Source of the DNA: Corallochytrium limacisporum
Lineage: Eukaryota > Opisthokonta
DNA: 64,000 bases
NCBI GenBank assembly: GCA_002811645.1
Contig: PDIP01000009.1
Coordinates: forward strand, 1-64,000
Direction: 5' to 3'
In this document: piece after piece, positions 53,140 to 63,276 of the stretch
Layout of the letters: each line of letters starts with the position of its first letter
Numbering within the stretch: position 1 is the first letter of the stretch
The notes under the pieces: generated by a model
Seen by the model: only the letters and a program-made list of their open reading frames with translations
Told to the model about the DNA's origin: nothing
Databases searched by the model: none
Translations under genes and position numbers: made by a program

Positions 53140-53970
53140 TTACTTGTCGATGCCCATGTTGAGGAGCATACCTCCGTTGCTGTTACCAGGCAGGTAAGTG
53201 ATGTTGCGGCTCCGCGATAGAACAGCCGCAATGTCCTTAGCGGCATCAATCTTACGCAGCTCAATCAGACCATCACCGCTCTCGACCAGAGCTTTGGAAA
53301 TCATCTCAGCGGCCTGAGAGTCACCCTCTGCGCGAATGATGCTAGCAAGCTTCTCCTGTTCGGCCTTCTCGACAAGGAAGCGCGCACGTTCAGCATCCTG
53401 CTGTGCTACCTGCTTCTGTTCGACGGCAGCAGTGAATTCCCGGCCGAAAGTCAAATGAGTAACCGAAATGTCATCCAGAATAATGTTGAAGGTCTTGGCA
53501 CGGGCGATCAGGGCTTCACGACACTTGCGGGACACCAGCTCACGCTGCGTAATCAGTTCAGCGGCATCAAATTGGGCAACAACTGCTTTCAACACTTCGT
53601 TACCAATGGAGGGCAGGACACGCTCATCGTAGTCAATTCCGAGCGTTTGGTAGATCGTGGGCAAAGCAGTGAGGTAAGGACGGTATAGGATACGTAGAGT
53701 AATCGAAACGTTCTGCAAATCCTTAGAACCAGTGACCGTGTTGATATTGCGCGGGCGGGTCCGGCAGTCGAAAATGATAGGGCGCTGGACACCGGGAATT
53801 AGAAAATGTGTTCCCTCACCGATAACATCGGGGCGGACACCGCGGAAGCGGTCAAAAATGACGGCACGGTGACCACCCTCAACATTGAACAGAGCAGTCT
53901 GCACGACACCACCGACTACGGCCAAGCTTACACCAAGCTTGCCGAGGCTTTCCAGAACTCGAGCAGCCAT
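53140..53970 (-). CDS. PHB1: Prohibitin-1
   Basis: This 276-residue inner mitochondrial membrane protein would assemble with PHB2 into a ring that scaffolds proteases, lipids and respiratory complexes. The N-terminal hydrophobic segment (about 10-27) anchors it. The SPFH/band-7 domain follows with [22 protein letters not shown]-type sequence, [35 protein letters not shown] and [14 protein letters not shown]. The C-terminal coiled coil contains [25 protein letters not shown] near the end is typical of the PHB1 branch rather than PHB2. The length matches human PHB1 (272). The PHB2 partner is not in the window. The 3' end faces the dynein relic. Confidence 0.97.
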   Translation of the reverse strand: MAARVLESLGKLGVSLAVVGGVVQTALFNVEGGHRAVIFDRFRGVRPDVIGEGTHFLIPGVQRPIIFDCRTRPRNINTVTGSKDLQNVSITLRILYRPYLTALPTIYQTLGIDYDERVLPSIGNEVLKAVVAQFDAAELITQRELVSRKCREALIARAKTFNIILDDISVTHLTFGREFTAAVEQKQVAQQDAERARFLVEKAEQEKLASIIRAEGDSQAAEMISKALVESGDGLIELRKIDAAKDIAAVLSRSRNITYLPGNSNGGMLLNMGIDK

Positions 53971-55445
53971 TTTGTTTATATTTTGTTAACCGAGATTCAC
54001 GCTATTCGTATCTATCCCAGACAATTTTGTGAGCACATACAGGAAATATCAATCCACAGATGTTTAGTGTCATAAGTACCAGAGAATTATGAAAGGCCAG
54101 GTATTGGGGAACTGAGACAATCAAACTGCCACGGGACAATTGCGGACACCTGGTGCAGAATCACCGGTGAAGACTGGAGCCAAGACATATCGCCCGAAGA
54201 AACTACACAACAAAAGCTGGCACTTTGGCCAGTGAACCACACGCACCCTCTCCACTACAGTCGTGTTACTTTCGGAACCCGGAAGGACATAATCAGCCAA
54301 GCGTATGCCACCGACCCAACTGCTGGCCATGTGGAGGAGGCCTGGAGGTTCTGGGGGCCCCTCGCTGCCCTCGCCTAAATCTTTTACCCTTCGCCTTCGC
54401 CTTCCCCCCTACCCCTCCTTTTTTTTTTCGTCCCCGTGCCTTCGTTTGCCCTATCCACGAAGTTTATGGTGCCGAAGGGGGCAGTGTGGCTTTTTTGTAT
54501 CAAGCACACTGTCTCCCGCAGTCTCCCCTTGTTGAACCCAGGACAAACACCACGCCGGTGGGCCTCTCAGTCCCAGGTCCGATCCCTCATGCCCACATGC
54601 CCACATCCTCTTACGCACACAGCGTACCGCACGCAGTACAAGAAGGGAAACTGAGTGACATACCAGGGTGCAAAACACAATTCACTTTGATTGCTGTTTT
54701 TTTCATTGTTCTCGATCGTTGGGAATGGAAACAAAATTTCTTGGTGTTTTGGGTGTCACAAGGTGGGCTGAGTTTTAATATACGGATTCTATTATTATTG
54801 ACTGAAACATACACATCTCTCTATTCTAAATTGGTACGTGTTGAAATTCTAGATACTGACATTTGTAAAATTAGCCAAGAAGTGGAATCTCCTGACTGCG
54901 GTTGGCCTATTATATATACTAACACTTCTATTTTGCGGCTCAACTTTTGGCATAAAAGGCTCGGAACAGTGGATAAGTCGGAAGTTCTATGTACGGAATA
55001 GTATGGAATTTTGTGAAGGAAATTAGTCATTGATACAGGTCGAAATTGCGGTCACCCGGCGAGATGCGGGGATATGCTATGGATGACGCAACAAAAGTAG
55101 GCCTCGACATCGGCAGTTGCGCGAATTATAGAGGTATTCAAGACCTTTCATGACCAGAGTAGCACTAGAATAGTAGGTACATGAACTTTGGCTCTCACAA
55201 GAGCCGAAGGTGACTTTGTTTTTGATGGTAAGTACGCATACGCAAATCAGACCAGGCGTCAGCTTTGCTCCCTTGCCTGCGCACACCGTTGAGCTTGCGC
55301 AGTTACGAGTGATGTGCACATAGTGGCATGAGGAGACATTCAGGGCGCCGAGATATCCTGTTCTAACTTCTTAAATTGAGAGACAGCCTCACTAACATTC
55401 TATATACCACTTCATCACCGTCCTAGACCCGGAACAGTTTGCTCT
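53971..55445. other. Divergent region PHB1/RP2-like
   Basis: 1.5 kb upstream region. It contains a C-rich stretch followed by T10 near 54400-54430 and an AT-rich block near 54780-54990. A TATATA lies 45 bases before the RP2-like ATG. A 258-codon frame crossing this region has no recognisable domain. Confidence 0.5.
55401..55406 (+). promoter_or_regulatory. TATA-like box of RP2-like gene
   Basis: TATATA lies 45 bases upstream of the ATG at 55446, which implies a very short 5' leader if it is used. Confidence 0.35.
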
Positions 55446-56333
55446 ATGGGGTTCAAAATTTCCCAAATCTCATGCCTTCATGTAAGGCACAAGAAGTCTA
55501 AAAGGACACTGCACCCTAGCAATGACGGGAATGTAAGACCATTTGAGGCTGAACGGGAGGAGGCTGAGACCAATGCGGCCACTCCGAAGCCAGAAATCAA
55601 GGACCCTGGATTTGCGACGGAGGGCACACCTACTTTAGGAGAACAGAAGAAGACTGGCCAGGACAGTAAGACAGATGGAAAAGTTCCGACTAGACCAGCA
55701 CGAAAGACTCGTGGCGTGATTGACGGGATGGACCCGTCGCTTATGGAGCCGGCAGGCGCAAACCCCAACGTAATTTACAATGTGCCTGAGAACGCACCAC
55801 GTTTACGCAAGCCAGGCAGCATCAATGGCCAAAATGTTGCTATTATGAACTTACCCAAAGGGTCAAGTGCATGCGTTGTAGATTACATTGACTCTGCGTC
55901 CGTCGACGATTGCGTTGATGCCTTTGTGCTCATTGGGCCTACGCGTGGTTCAGTATTTATTCGGGACTGCACTGGGTGCACAGTCATTGCAGTATGTGGG
56001 CAAATGCGCCTGCGAGACTGCAAGAACATGACAGTCTACTTGCATTGCAAGACAGCTCCTGTGGTAGAATCTTCTACCGACATTACTCTCTGTCCAGTCA
56101 AACTCTCCTATGACAAGCTTGATACACAGATGCAATCTGCCGAGCTTGATCGTAGCGAAGACCAGAGCCATGCCGTCTACGACTTCACCCCGCCAGCTGA
56201 TGGAGAGCCAGCCAACTTCGTTTGGAAAGACGAGTTGCCATCCCCAGAGCTGCCTGCTAAGCTTACGGTGCTGCTGAAGCACTATCAATTGAATGTGAAG
56301 CTGGATCGCCTTGTCCGTCACAAGTGGCAGTGA
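55446..56333 (+). CDS. RP2: RP2-like ARL3 GTPase-activating protein (C-CAP/TBCC domain)
   Basis: This 295-residue member of the tubulin cofactor C family is closest to XRP2/RP2, which stimulates GTP hydrolysis on ARL3 at the ciliary base to control release of lipidated cargo. It begins MGFKIS, fitting the N-myristoylation pattern as in RP2 (MGxxxS), with a cysteine at position 10 that could be acylated. After about 100 hydrophilic residues the beta-helix domain starts: DYIDSASVDDC, LIGPTRGSVFIRDCTGC, then GQMRLRDC with the arginine finger Arg188, and VVESSTDI. YDFTP...NFVW closes the domain as in RP2. The nucleoside-diphosphate-kinase-like C-terminal part of human RP2 is missing. RP2 features outweigh TBCC ones. 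Confidence 0.85.
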   Translation: MGFKISQISCLHVRHKKSKRTLHPSNDGNVRPFEAEREEAETNAATPKPEIKDPGFATEGTPTLGEQKKTGQDSKTDGKVPTRPARKTRGVIDGMDPSLMEPAGANPNVIYNVPENAPRLRKPGSINGQNVAIMNLPKGSSACVVDYIDSASVDDCVDAFVLIGPTRGSVFIRDCTGCTVIAVCGQMRLRDCKNMTVYLHCKTAPVVESSTDITLCPVKLSYDKLDTQMQSAELDRSEDQSHAVYDFTPPADGEPANFVWKDELPSPELPAKLTVLLKHYQLNVKLDRLVRHKWQ

Positions 56334-57083
56334 ATATGTTTGCAAAGAGTAAAGAATACTCATGTGTATCAGTAAAGAAATAACAATTGTCTAGTATCGC
56401 CAACATTTCCACGCAATCTGGATGACTTTCTAAGCGTTTGAATGCTCCATGGTATCCACATTCCCACATCCTGCGGCTTGACCATGGCACTGAGAGAGCC
56501 CGTTCTCACCCACCACAGTCAATTGCAGCTCTCATTGTTAAGGCGGGAAAATACGCAACTATAGTTGACCTATAGCCAGGCGACGGGGTCGTGCACTAAC
56601 AAGAAAGTAGGGGCACGGAAGGTTACCTCGCCAAATATTTCTCGTACTAGCACCGGGGCGGCCAAGAAAATTGGAGGCAATTCTGAAAAGTAGAAACGGG
56701 CGTATGTGGGCAGATGTTGAGCACCTGTTTGGATGAAAATTTTCTCCCAAGTAGGGAGGCACAGGAGCCGCCAAAAGTATTATGGACAATCGGGAAGAAG
56801 GCACGCTACGAATCCCTGTCGGGGCACGGGGGAGTCGGGTGGGCTTCGCCAGAGGTCGGGTCCTCATGCAAGTTCACGGATTAAGGAGCGGTCTCCGGTG
56901 CTTCTTCAGCCGCAGATTTAGCCCAAAGGCGGTTGCACGAAGCGATACGCGTAAGGTATTCATTGGATCAGAGCACGCCTCAAATAACCAGGGAGTACAC
57001 GGATCAGGAACATGGCCCCCGGACGAGGCACTAACCACTCGGGTTCGACGTGAGTTCGAGGCCAATAGACAGGATCTAAGGAC
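56334..57083. other. Spacer between RP2-like and PDP-like genes
   Basis: 750 bases. A 107-codon frame (56782-57105) overlaps the next gene's start in another frame and has no recognisable content. No other signal. Confidence 0.5.
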
Positions 57084-58715
57084 ATGCCTAGAACACCATT
57101 TCTAGGCCCTGCATTCCTGAAGGGTGTACGTCGTAACTACATGCGAAACTTGGTACTCAAAACCAGGCGAATGGCGACGAATGGGCAAGACGGAGGCGAC
57201 AATGGGTCGTCTAAAACTTCCCAAGAGGCACAGGAGAAGAATACGCGGGCCAGAGAGTTTATGATCACTCGCCTGCGTAACAACGGAGCGATTTACACGG
57301 ATCCATCTCTAAAGACTCGGATTCATACCTGTACACACCAAGCTAACATTATGATGGAAGACCGACATTGTCTTGCGCGGTATAGTGTGGTCGACAAGCA
57401 AGTAAATTCAAATGATGCCGTGGTAGCAGCAATTTTGGATGGGCATGCTGGTCATGGGTGTTCCGATTGGTCTAGTCACTACATGATACCTTTGTTGGCT
57501 AGACGTTTACGCATGCTGGACGATCTTAAAGTTGGCAAAGAGAATGATAGCGACTTCGGGCTCGGTCTCTTGCGAAGGCTAGCTCTTGCACATGCACTTC
57601 ATGACACAGACCAAGAGTTCTTTTGCAATGCGGAAATGGACTTTCGAGAGTCAATTAAGTCGTCAAGTGGAGAGACTCGCATCCCACAGCAACACCCTGG
57701 CTTTGCTGGTGCGTGCACGTTAATGGTTCATGTGACTGTCGATGCAATCACTGTGGCAAATACGGGAGACTGCAGAGCCATCATCGCAGAGGCCAACTCC
57801 ACTTCCGAATCGGGGTATGTCGCTAAACAGTTGACACTCGATCACACTGGTAGCGAACCATCGGAGATTGCGAGACTCCGAGCGCTCAAACCACAAGAGC
57901 AAGACGTCGTCAGCGAGGCACGGGTGAAGGGAGTCCTCCAACCTACACGCAGCTTGGGTGATGGACAGTTCAAGACAAAAGCTCTTCCTCTGCCTGGCTT
58001 GCCGATGAACCAAATTCTCCGTCAGGATGCTCTGTCTGGACGTGTATCCACAGGATTTGTTTGGGACCCTCCGTACGTGTCGTGCCAACCTGATACAACC
58101 ACCTTTGCGCGAACTCCGGAGCAACGCTTCTTGGTGCTGGCCACCGACGGTGTATGGGATAACTTAAGCAACCAAGAGGTTGCTGACATTGTAGGCGCTC
58201 ATTTGGGAAAGGAAACTGAAAATGACATTGCCGCATCTGTTGTCTACGAAAGCCTGCAAAAGGCTGCAAAGCGGCTAAAAGCAAGCAAGGAAGGGGGTTT
58301 CCACATGGCAGGAGATGCGGAGCTTACCTTCCTGTTGATGGACATGCCGCCAGGTCAAAGACGATATATTTATGACGACATCACAGTCATGGTGATTGAT
58401 TTGCACGGCAGGCCTCAGACGGGAGATAGATCGCTTGTGGTAGAGACTGGAGAGGTAGAACCCAAACCAACCATTGCACGCCGCGAGTACTTCCCCAACG
58501 GAGCGCCAGGGAAACGAAAGGACGAGGTACCCCAGACATTGCTACAGCAGTTGAAGGTGCGCGGTGATCAACTCGTCCGAGAGTTTTGGCCTAACCTAAG
58601 TTCATGGACGACGAACCGGCTTAGTATCCACGGCGCAGTTGAAATACCGGAGGTTGATGGTTCCTGTACTGATGTCGTAAACGCCGTCCGCGGTGCCTCA
58701 AAGTCGAAACTTTGA
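57084..58715 (+). CDS. PP2C-type phosphatase, pyruvate dehydrogenase phosphatase-like
   Basis: This 543-residue PPM phosphatase would use two divalent metal ions. ILDGHAGHGCSDW (about 117-129) supplies the first metal aspartate. GACTLMVHV and ANTGDCRAIIAE form the core strands. LQPTRSLGDGQFK and FLVLATDGVWDN (about 350-360) follow, and DDITVMVIDL holds the last metal aspartate. The TRSLGD/WDPPYVSCQP/VLATDGVWDNLSNQEV order matches PDP1 and its fungal relatives (Ptc5/Ptc6-like). These dephosphorylate pyruvate dehydrogenase E1 alpha in the mitochondrial matrix. The first 30 residues are basic with no acidic residue and could be a mitochondrial presequence. The assignment to PDP rests on the layout of these motifs. 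Its stop lies 61 bases from that of the next gene on the other strand. Confidence 0.85.
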   Translation: MPRTPFLGPAFLKGVRRNYMRNLVLKTRRMATNGQDGGDNGSSKTSQEAQEKNTRAREFMITRLRNNGAIYTDPSLKTRIHTCTHQANIMMEDRHCLARYSVVDKQVNSNDAVVAAILDGHAGHGCSDWSSHYMIPLLARRLRMLDDLKVGKENDSDFGLGLLRRLALAHALHDTDQEFFCNAEMDFRESIKSSSGETRIPQQHPGFAGACTLMVHVTVDAITVANTGDCRAIIAEANSTSESGYVAKQLTLDHTGSEPSEIARLRALKPQEQDVVSEARVKGVLQPTRSLGDGQFKTKALPLPGLPMNQILRQDALSGRVSTGFVWDPPYVSCQPDTTTFARTPEQRFLVLATDGVWDNLSNQEVADIVGAHLGKETENDIAASVVYESLQKAAKRLKASKEGGFHMAGDAELTFLLMDMPPGQRRYIYDDITVMVIDLHGRPQTGDRSLVVETGEVEPKPTIARREYFPNGAPGKRKDEVPQTLLQQLKVRGDQLVREFWPNLSSWTTNRLSIHGAVEIPEVDGSCTDVVNAVRGASKSKL

Positions 58716-58776
58716 ACACAAACAATAGGATTAAAACTTTCGATGGCGTATGTAGTTTATGGAGCAACGATGCATT
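58716..58776. other. Very short convergent gap
   Basis: Only 61 bases separate convergent stops, so the 3' untranslated regions almost certainly overlap in antisense. Confidence 0.7.
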
Positions 58777-61700
58777 TTACCTGACGGAATGCGATCGATT
58801 AAACTTAATTCGGGACCGCGGGCTTACTCCTCCGTCCTCATCATCACTATGAACTTCGGTTCGTACTGCAGATGGGGCGTCATCTGTAGCAGATGCCGGT
58901 TGGCTGCTTGGCTTCAGAGGCGACAAACCAGTACCCGCTATCGAACTGTCCAATTCTGTGGTCTTCCGGCATATGATGGCTTGTTTGTTGATGTTCGCGG
59001 AAAGATGCTCAATAAAATCTGGTTGGTTAGCCTCTGCATACATGAAACTGCGACCGAGGCCGAAGTTGATCGACGGGCTCCGCCCACGAGCAAGCAAATC
59101 CACTACCAATGATTCGCTGCTGTCGCTCAGATCCGACTTGACTACTGTGTCACCGTCTAGAGTGAACACAACCTGTGCAACCCCTGTGGCGACGTTACAC
59201 CCAACTCCAATGCACGATATGTCCTCCTCACCACCTGATGCCAGGGGCGAGAATGGCTCAGCGTACAGTTCTTCAGTGTCCGACACGCCATAGCGACAAA
59301 TCCGTAGGAGAAAGTCCCGGGTGCCTGGGACGATGCTAGCTATGAACAGGTCACCTCGGTTCACACAGATTCCCAGCATCTGCAGTGAAGGGGATGCCAG
59401 GACCTCGATGTATGCTTGTGGTACAGCCTTGCTGATGGAATAACGAAGGCTTGGGGAATTCACCATGTCCTGCACATTGTCATTATCAGGTAAGTCATCC
59501 CGCTCCCGTTCCTCCCCCTCTTCCAGAGCTGGACTAGACGATGGCGAAATTCCCATAGCCTCAGGCAATGGGGACGATACTTCAGTTTCGCGAACGGGCC
59601 AAACACTACTCATACGATTGAGTCTTGGCATCAAAAGTACATTGGTATCGTCCATTTTCGTCATCTCTTTTTCTGTTCCGTCAGCACTCTCGCGGTCTGG
59701 CTGTACGGGTGCCTTGTCCTTCGCTTTGCCATATAGCCAAGTCAAAGCTTTGGCATCCGCCGGAAGCTTGTAGCGAAGATCATGTTCTGAAAAAGACACC
59801 TCGCAATGCTGATCGCTGCTCAAGGAGAAAGCAGGGAACCAGTCTTTGGACATATTGATGTCGGTGAAGGCATAGCCAAGCCAACGTCCATTCTGGAAGA
59901 AACCCAAGGTTCCCGTTTTTGTGTTCAAAAGACAACCAATCACATCGTCAGCAAGCCATGGTGTTCCGTACCCCTCCTTCCAGGCCGCATTGTTTGTCCC
60001 ATGCCAAATGCTGCATCTGCTACCATCAAAACTATAGGAATGATCATCGTCTCCAACTCCAATACCTCTTTCTGGTTTAAAAAGACACTCATCAGTACAG
60101 ATGCCAATTTGCATGATTCCCCGGGTTCGGACCTGAACCTCAAAGTACCACTGTCCAGGATTAGCGCTGCTTACGCCCACATTAGTGCGACAGCTCTCGA
60201 ATGTCCAAGAATCATTCCGCAGTTCTCTGAAATCGTAGCTGCATTGCAAGTCGGCTGTCTTCGTGGAGTCAACCAAAGGAAAGTTTGGGGGCCCAAGGCC
60301 TCCCATGTGTCCGCTCGATAGAGTATCATGTCTGGGATGTTCGGCATTCATGATTTCAATCAAGTCCTGTGGAAGATTCTGCTGTGCGTCGGATCCTGCG
60401 AAGTCTTGACGAACCAAGGATACAGTCAGAGCAAGATTCACGTAGAATGAGATACACACAGTAGTCTGTCGCAGGGCCAAGTGCCATACTTTTTGCAAGA
60501 TAAACTTACCTCGTGGACTGTTTCTTTCTTCCGCGGGCCATCCGTGAATACAGCACAGGGCTAGCGTAATACAGATGCCCTCTGACATGCTCACCAAGTC
60601 ACGAATAACTCCTTCAATCTTCTCGGCATCTCCCATTTCGTCTCCTGTTGGAGTGGGTCGCAGATCCTCCGTACCCACAGAAGTATCTCTGTTCAAAAGT
60701 GGACTTGGAAGATCGCCTAGAGGACTTCCTTCACCGATCTCTGACCTATCGAAAAGTCTGCCGTCGTCGGGACTTTGGCGTAAACGTGCCCGCCTACTTA
60801 CAAACTGTAACTCTCCGGGCACATTGCTTGGAATACCCATGCTGTTCTCGGACTCAAATGGGCTGAAGTCTACATAGTCGCTCACCCGTTCGCGTCCAAA
60901 CGCATTCGATGGTCTTTCCATGCTTCCATACATCCGTACCTGTTCTTGATCAACGCCAGGCTCAGGAAAGGGTGGCTCCCCATCATCCATTTCGTCTTCG
61001 CTCTCTTCATCTAAGCACTCCCGTTGATCCAAGGCGTCCAAGACTCTCTCCCAGACCTCACAGAGGTGGTACTGGAGGGAGAAGTCGCGCGCAACATAGA
61101 CACAGCTTTGTTCATGCGCACACAGTGCACTGAGGAGTTGTACAGCAGCCACGCCCCTTTGCAAGTCAGCAAGGTGACCCTCCCCGATATCCCTGTGAAT
61201 TCCCTTCCGCAGCCAATGCAGCTCTGTTGCGCCACGTAGTGCAACATAGAGCATCATGGATTGAGCAAGGTACTCCTTATGTCCATTGCTGCGCGCACAA
61301 ATACCCAGCAACTGCATCTCCTCAACGCGACGAGAAGATTCCGGGCTGGACTGCATGTACACACGGTCAATCAAAGGGTCAATGATTTGCTTTTGCACTC
61401 GATGCTCCCAGCTGCTGCAAACAAGACCAAGAATGACCATAGTCTTGGCTGCCATTTGTGGCACCTGTTTACCAACTCGTTGCAGAACAACTTGCAGAAG
61501 AAGATCTCCCGTTGCGTCCTCTATGATCCGTTGCTTCAAATCATCGGATGTCATACTTAGGTTCAGAAGGAGGGCCACTGCCCAGAACTTCAATTCCTCA
61601 TCAGATGATCTAGCGAAATACGCAATTGTAGTGAGGCCTCCGTTGTCAACGACCAATTGATGGTATTTCTCACAGGCGCATATGAATCCCATAGTCTCAG

Positions 61701-63276
61701 CGACAAAGCGCGCCGGAAGAGCCTCAGTATTGGCGCCTACAGTAATCAAGGCCTCGATCAGACCTTCGACTTCTACCAGCGCAGTTACCGCTCTTTGGCC
61801 ATACATTGCGAGATCATGCGCAAGAACAATTGCCCAGTGGCTCACATCAGAGTCCTGTGAGAGCAGGCACGGAGTTAGCGCCCGAAGCAACCGCGATTCA
61901 ATGACTTGCAATTTGAAATCGTTGCAATTGATGGCAAGAATACCTATTGTTCGCAAAATAACTTTCTGGCTATTGGCTTCCCCTACTGCCAATAGACTCG
62001 CTAGTATTTTGACAATAAAGGGCTGTTTCCGCATTTCATCGTTTCCAACATCTTTTAAACTCATATCGTGAAGAATGAGCAATGACAAATATTGGAGCTC
62101 AGCGTCATCATATCTTAGACACCGAACAGCTCTCGATACAAGCCCAGCACGGACACAGTCACGTAGGCTGTCGACGTCATTGTCCCCATTGGTCAGTAGC
62201 CAGATGATGTGCATACTAAATCGGTTGATTTCACCTTCACTATGCCCAAGATGCAACGCCCTAATGACGCCACGTAGACAGCCACTCCGTACCACTGACG
62301 ATTTCAGCCCCTCTCTAAAGCTTTGTTGAAATGAGCCGTCCAGCAACAAACAGATTTCATGCAGGACGCGTATTGTATAGAGCAGCAGATTTCGACTCGT
62401 AGAAGTGTTCAGTATGCTGTTCAAATGGGCTAGGATGCCTTTGCGAACCAGTCGCTTTTTCCGTTCGTCATGGCGGCGACAAATGTCATAGATTGCCTGC
62501 AACGCTTTGACCTGGATCTTCCTGTCGTTTCCTGGGCGCGTGCACTCTAAAAACGCTGTCAACGCGCCACTCTTGCTCAGACGATGCGCAAACTCCCGAT
62601 TTTGTGCAATAGTTGCCAGAGTTGTAACTGCTCGCAGTCGCTCCGCTTCGATCTCACTTTCTGTTGCTTCTTCGTTAAGGACGGTAGTTGGGTTCTTGAC
62701 TATTGCAATGATATGAGCAAGTTCTTCTGGTTCTGCTGCGCGGTCAATGAGCATGCGGAGAGCACCACGTCGCAGGGCAACGTTGGGACTTGTAGTCAGA
62801 GCCGCAAGAGCATCCATTGACACTGCAGCTTCCAATGCCTTAATATCTAAGGCACGCTCACGACTGACGGTATGCATGCCACCGTTTCTCTGTCTACCAG
62901 GTATTGCAACCTGTGATCGCAGTCCCATTTGCGTCTCCGGTTCACGATCTGATTCATTAATCATTTGTAAGCTCGCAGACGTGTGGTCGAAAACCAAACT
63001 ATTTCTCAGCGAGTTTCCACTTTCTCCAATGCGAGCATTTTCTGTTGAATCATGAACAATGTTTCCTGACGGTTGAGGTCCACGATGGCTATCCCTTACT
63101 ATGTCCACAAAGCTATAGAGGCCACTCCTCATCTTTTCGCTTAATTCGTTTGGTGATAACCATGTCGAAAAGGCGTCGGACGTTACAAGATAAGTCCCAA
63201 CTCCTGTAACAACTGCTGCAGCCAGTACTAATCCAAAAGATTCTGCCGTAGTCACCGCGCTAGTTTTTGCAGACAT
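58777..63276 (-). CDS. Membrane-anchored armadillo-repeat and SPRY-domain protein
   Basis: This 1499-residue protein of unknown function has a hydrophobic segment (about 12-33, ESFGLVLAAAVVTGVGTYLV) that should anchor the N-terminus. Armadillo/HEAT-like helical repeats cover about 140-740. An acidic disordered stretch (about 770-930) follows. A clear SPRY domain spans about 1010-1172 (CRTNVGVSS..GQWYFEVQV, QIGICTDECLF, DDHSYSFDGSRCSIWH, GCLLNTKTGTLGFFQNGRWLG). A second, weaker SPRY-like unit lies near 1270-1440 (IGVGCNVATGVAQVVFTLDG, SPSINFG). The tail is serine- and acid-rich. No RING or HECT is visible, so it is not an obvious ubiquitin ligase. It may be a scaffold on a membrane. A 44-base GTAAGT...CAG stretch (60466-60509) is left unspliced because the frame is continuous. 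Confidence 0.85.
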   Translation of the reverse strand: MSAKTSAVTTAESFGLVLAAAVVTGVGTYLVTSDAFSTWLSPNELSEKMRSGLYSFVDIVRDSHRGPQPSGNIVHDSTENARIGESGNSLRNSLVFDHTSASLQMINESDREPETQMGLRSQVAIPGRQRNGGMHTVSRERALDIKALEAAVSMDALAALTTSPNVALRRGALRMLIDRAAEPEELAHIIAIVKNPTTVLNEEATESEIEAERLRAVTTLATIAQNREFAHRLSKSGALTAFLECTRPGNDRKIQVKALQAIYDICRRHDERKKRLVRKGILAHLNSILNTSTSRNLLLYTIRVLHEICLLLDGSFQQSFREGLKSSVVRSGCLRGVIRALHLGHSEGEINRFSMHIIWLLTNGDNDVDSLRDCVRAGLVSRAVRCLRYDDAELQYLSLLILHDMSLKDVGNDEMRKQPFIVKILASLLAVGEANSQKVILRTIGILAINCNDFKLQVIESRLLRALTPCLLSQDSDVSHWAIVLAHDLAMYGQRAVTALVEVEGLIEALITVGANTEALPARFVAETMGFICACEKYHQLVVDNGGLTTIAYFARSSDEELKFWAVALLLNLSMTSDDLKQRIIEDATGDLLLQVVLQRVGKQVPQMAAKTMVILGLVCSSWEHRVQKQIIDPLIDRVYMQSSPESSRRVEEMQLLGICARSNGHKEYLAQSMMLYVALRGATELHWLRKGIHRDIGEGHLADLQRGVAAVQLLSALCAHEQSCVYVARDFSLQYHLCEVWERVLDALDQRECLDEESEDEMDDGEPPFPEPGVDQEQVRMYGSMERPSNAFGRERVSDYVDFSPFESENSMGIPSNVPGELQFVSRRARLRQSPDDGRLFDRSEIGEGSPLGDLPSPLLNRDTSVGTEDLRPTPTGDEMGDAEKIEGVIRDLVSMSEGICITLALCCIHGWPAEERNSPRGKFILQKVWHLALRQTTVCISFYVNLALTVSLVRQDFAGSDAQQNLPQDLIEIMNAEHPRHDTLSSGHMGGLGPPNFPLVDSTKTADLQCSYDFRELRNDSWTFESCRTNVGVSSANPGQWYFEVQVRTRGIMQIGICTDECLFKPERGIGVGDDDHSYSFDGSRCSIWHGTNNAAWKEGYGTPWLADDVIGCLLNTKTGTLGFFQNGRWLGYAFTDINMSKDWFPAFSLSSDQHCEVSFSEHDLRYKLPADAKALTWLYGKAKDKAPVQPDRESADGTEKEMTKMDDTNVLLMPRLNRMSSVWPVRETEVSSPLPEAMGISPSSSPALEEGEERERDDLPDNDNVQDMVNSPSLRYSISKAVPQAYIEVLASPSLQMLGICVNRGDLFIASIVPGTRDFLLRICRYGVSDTEELYAEPFSPLASGGEEDISCIGVGCNVATGVAQVVFTLDGDTVVKSDLSDSSESLVVDLLARGRSPSINFGLGRSFMYAEANQPDFIEHLSANINKQAIICRKTTELDSSIAGTGLSPLKPSSQPASATDDAPSAVRTEVHSDDEDGGVSPRSRIKFNRSHSVR

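Noticed and set aside
54225-55001. 258-codon ORF upstream of the RP2-like gene
   Set aside because: Compositionally patchy (poly-P/F/C-rich translation of C and T runs) with no family resemblance.
56782-57105. ORF overlapping the start of the PDP-like gene
   Set aside because: It is in a different frame, has no conserved content, and ends 21 bases into the phosphatase gene.
60466-60509. 44-base GTAAGT...CAG stretch in the armadillo/SPRY gene resembling an intron
   Set aside because: The length is not a multiple of three, the ORF is continuous through it, and no TGCTAAC-like branch site is present.
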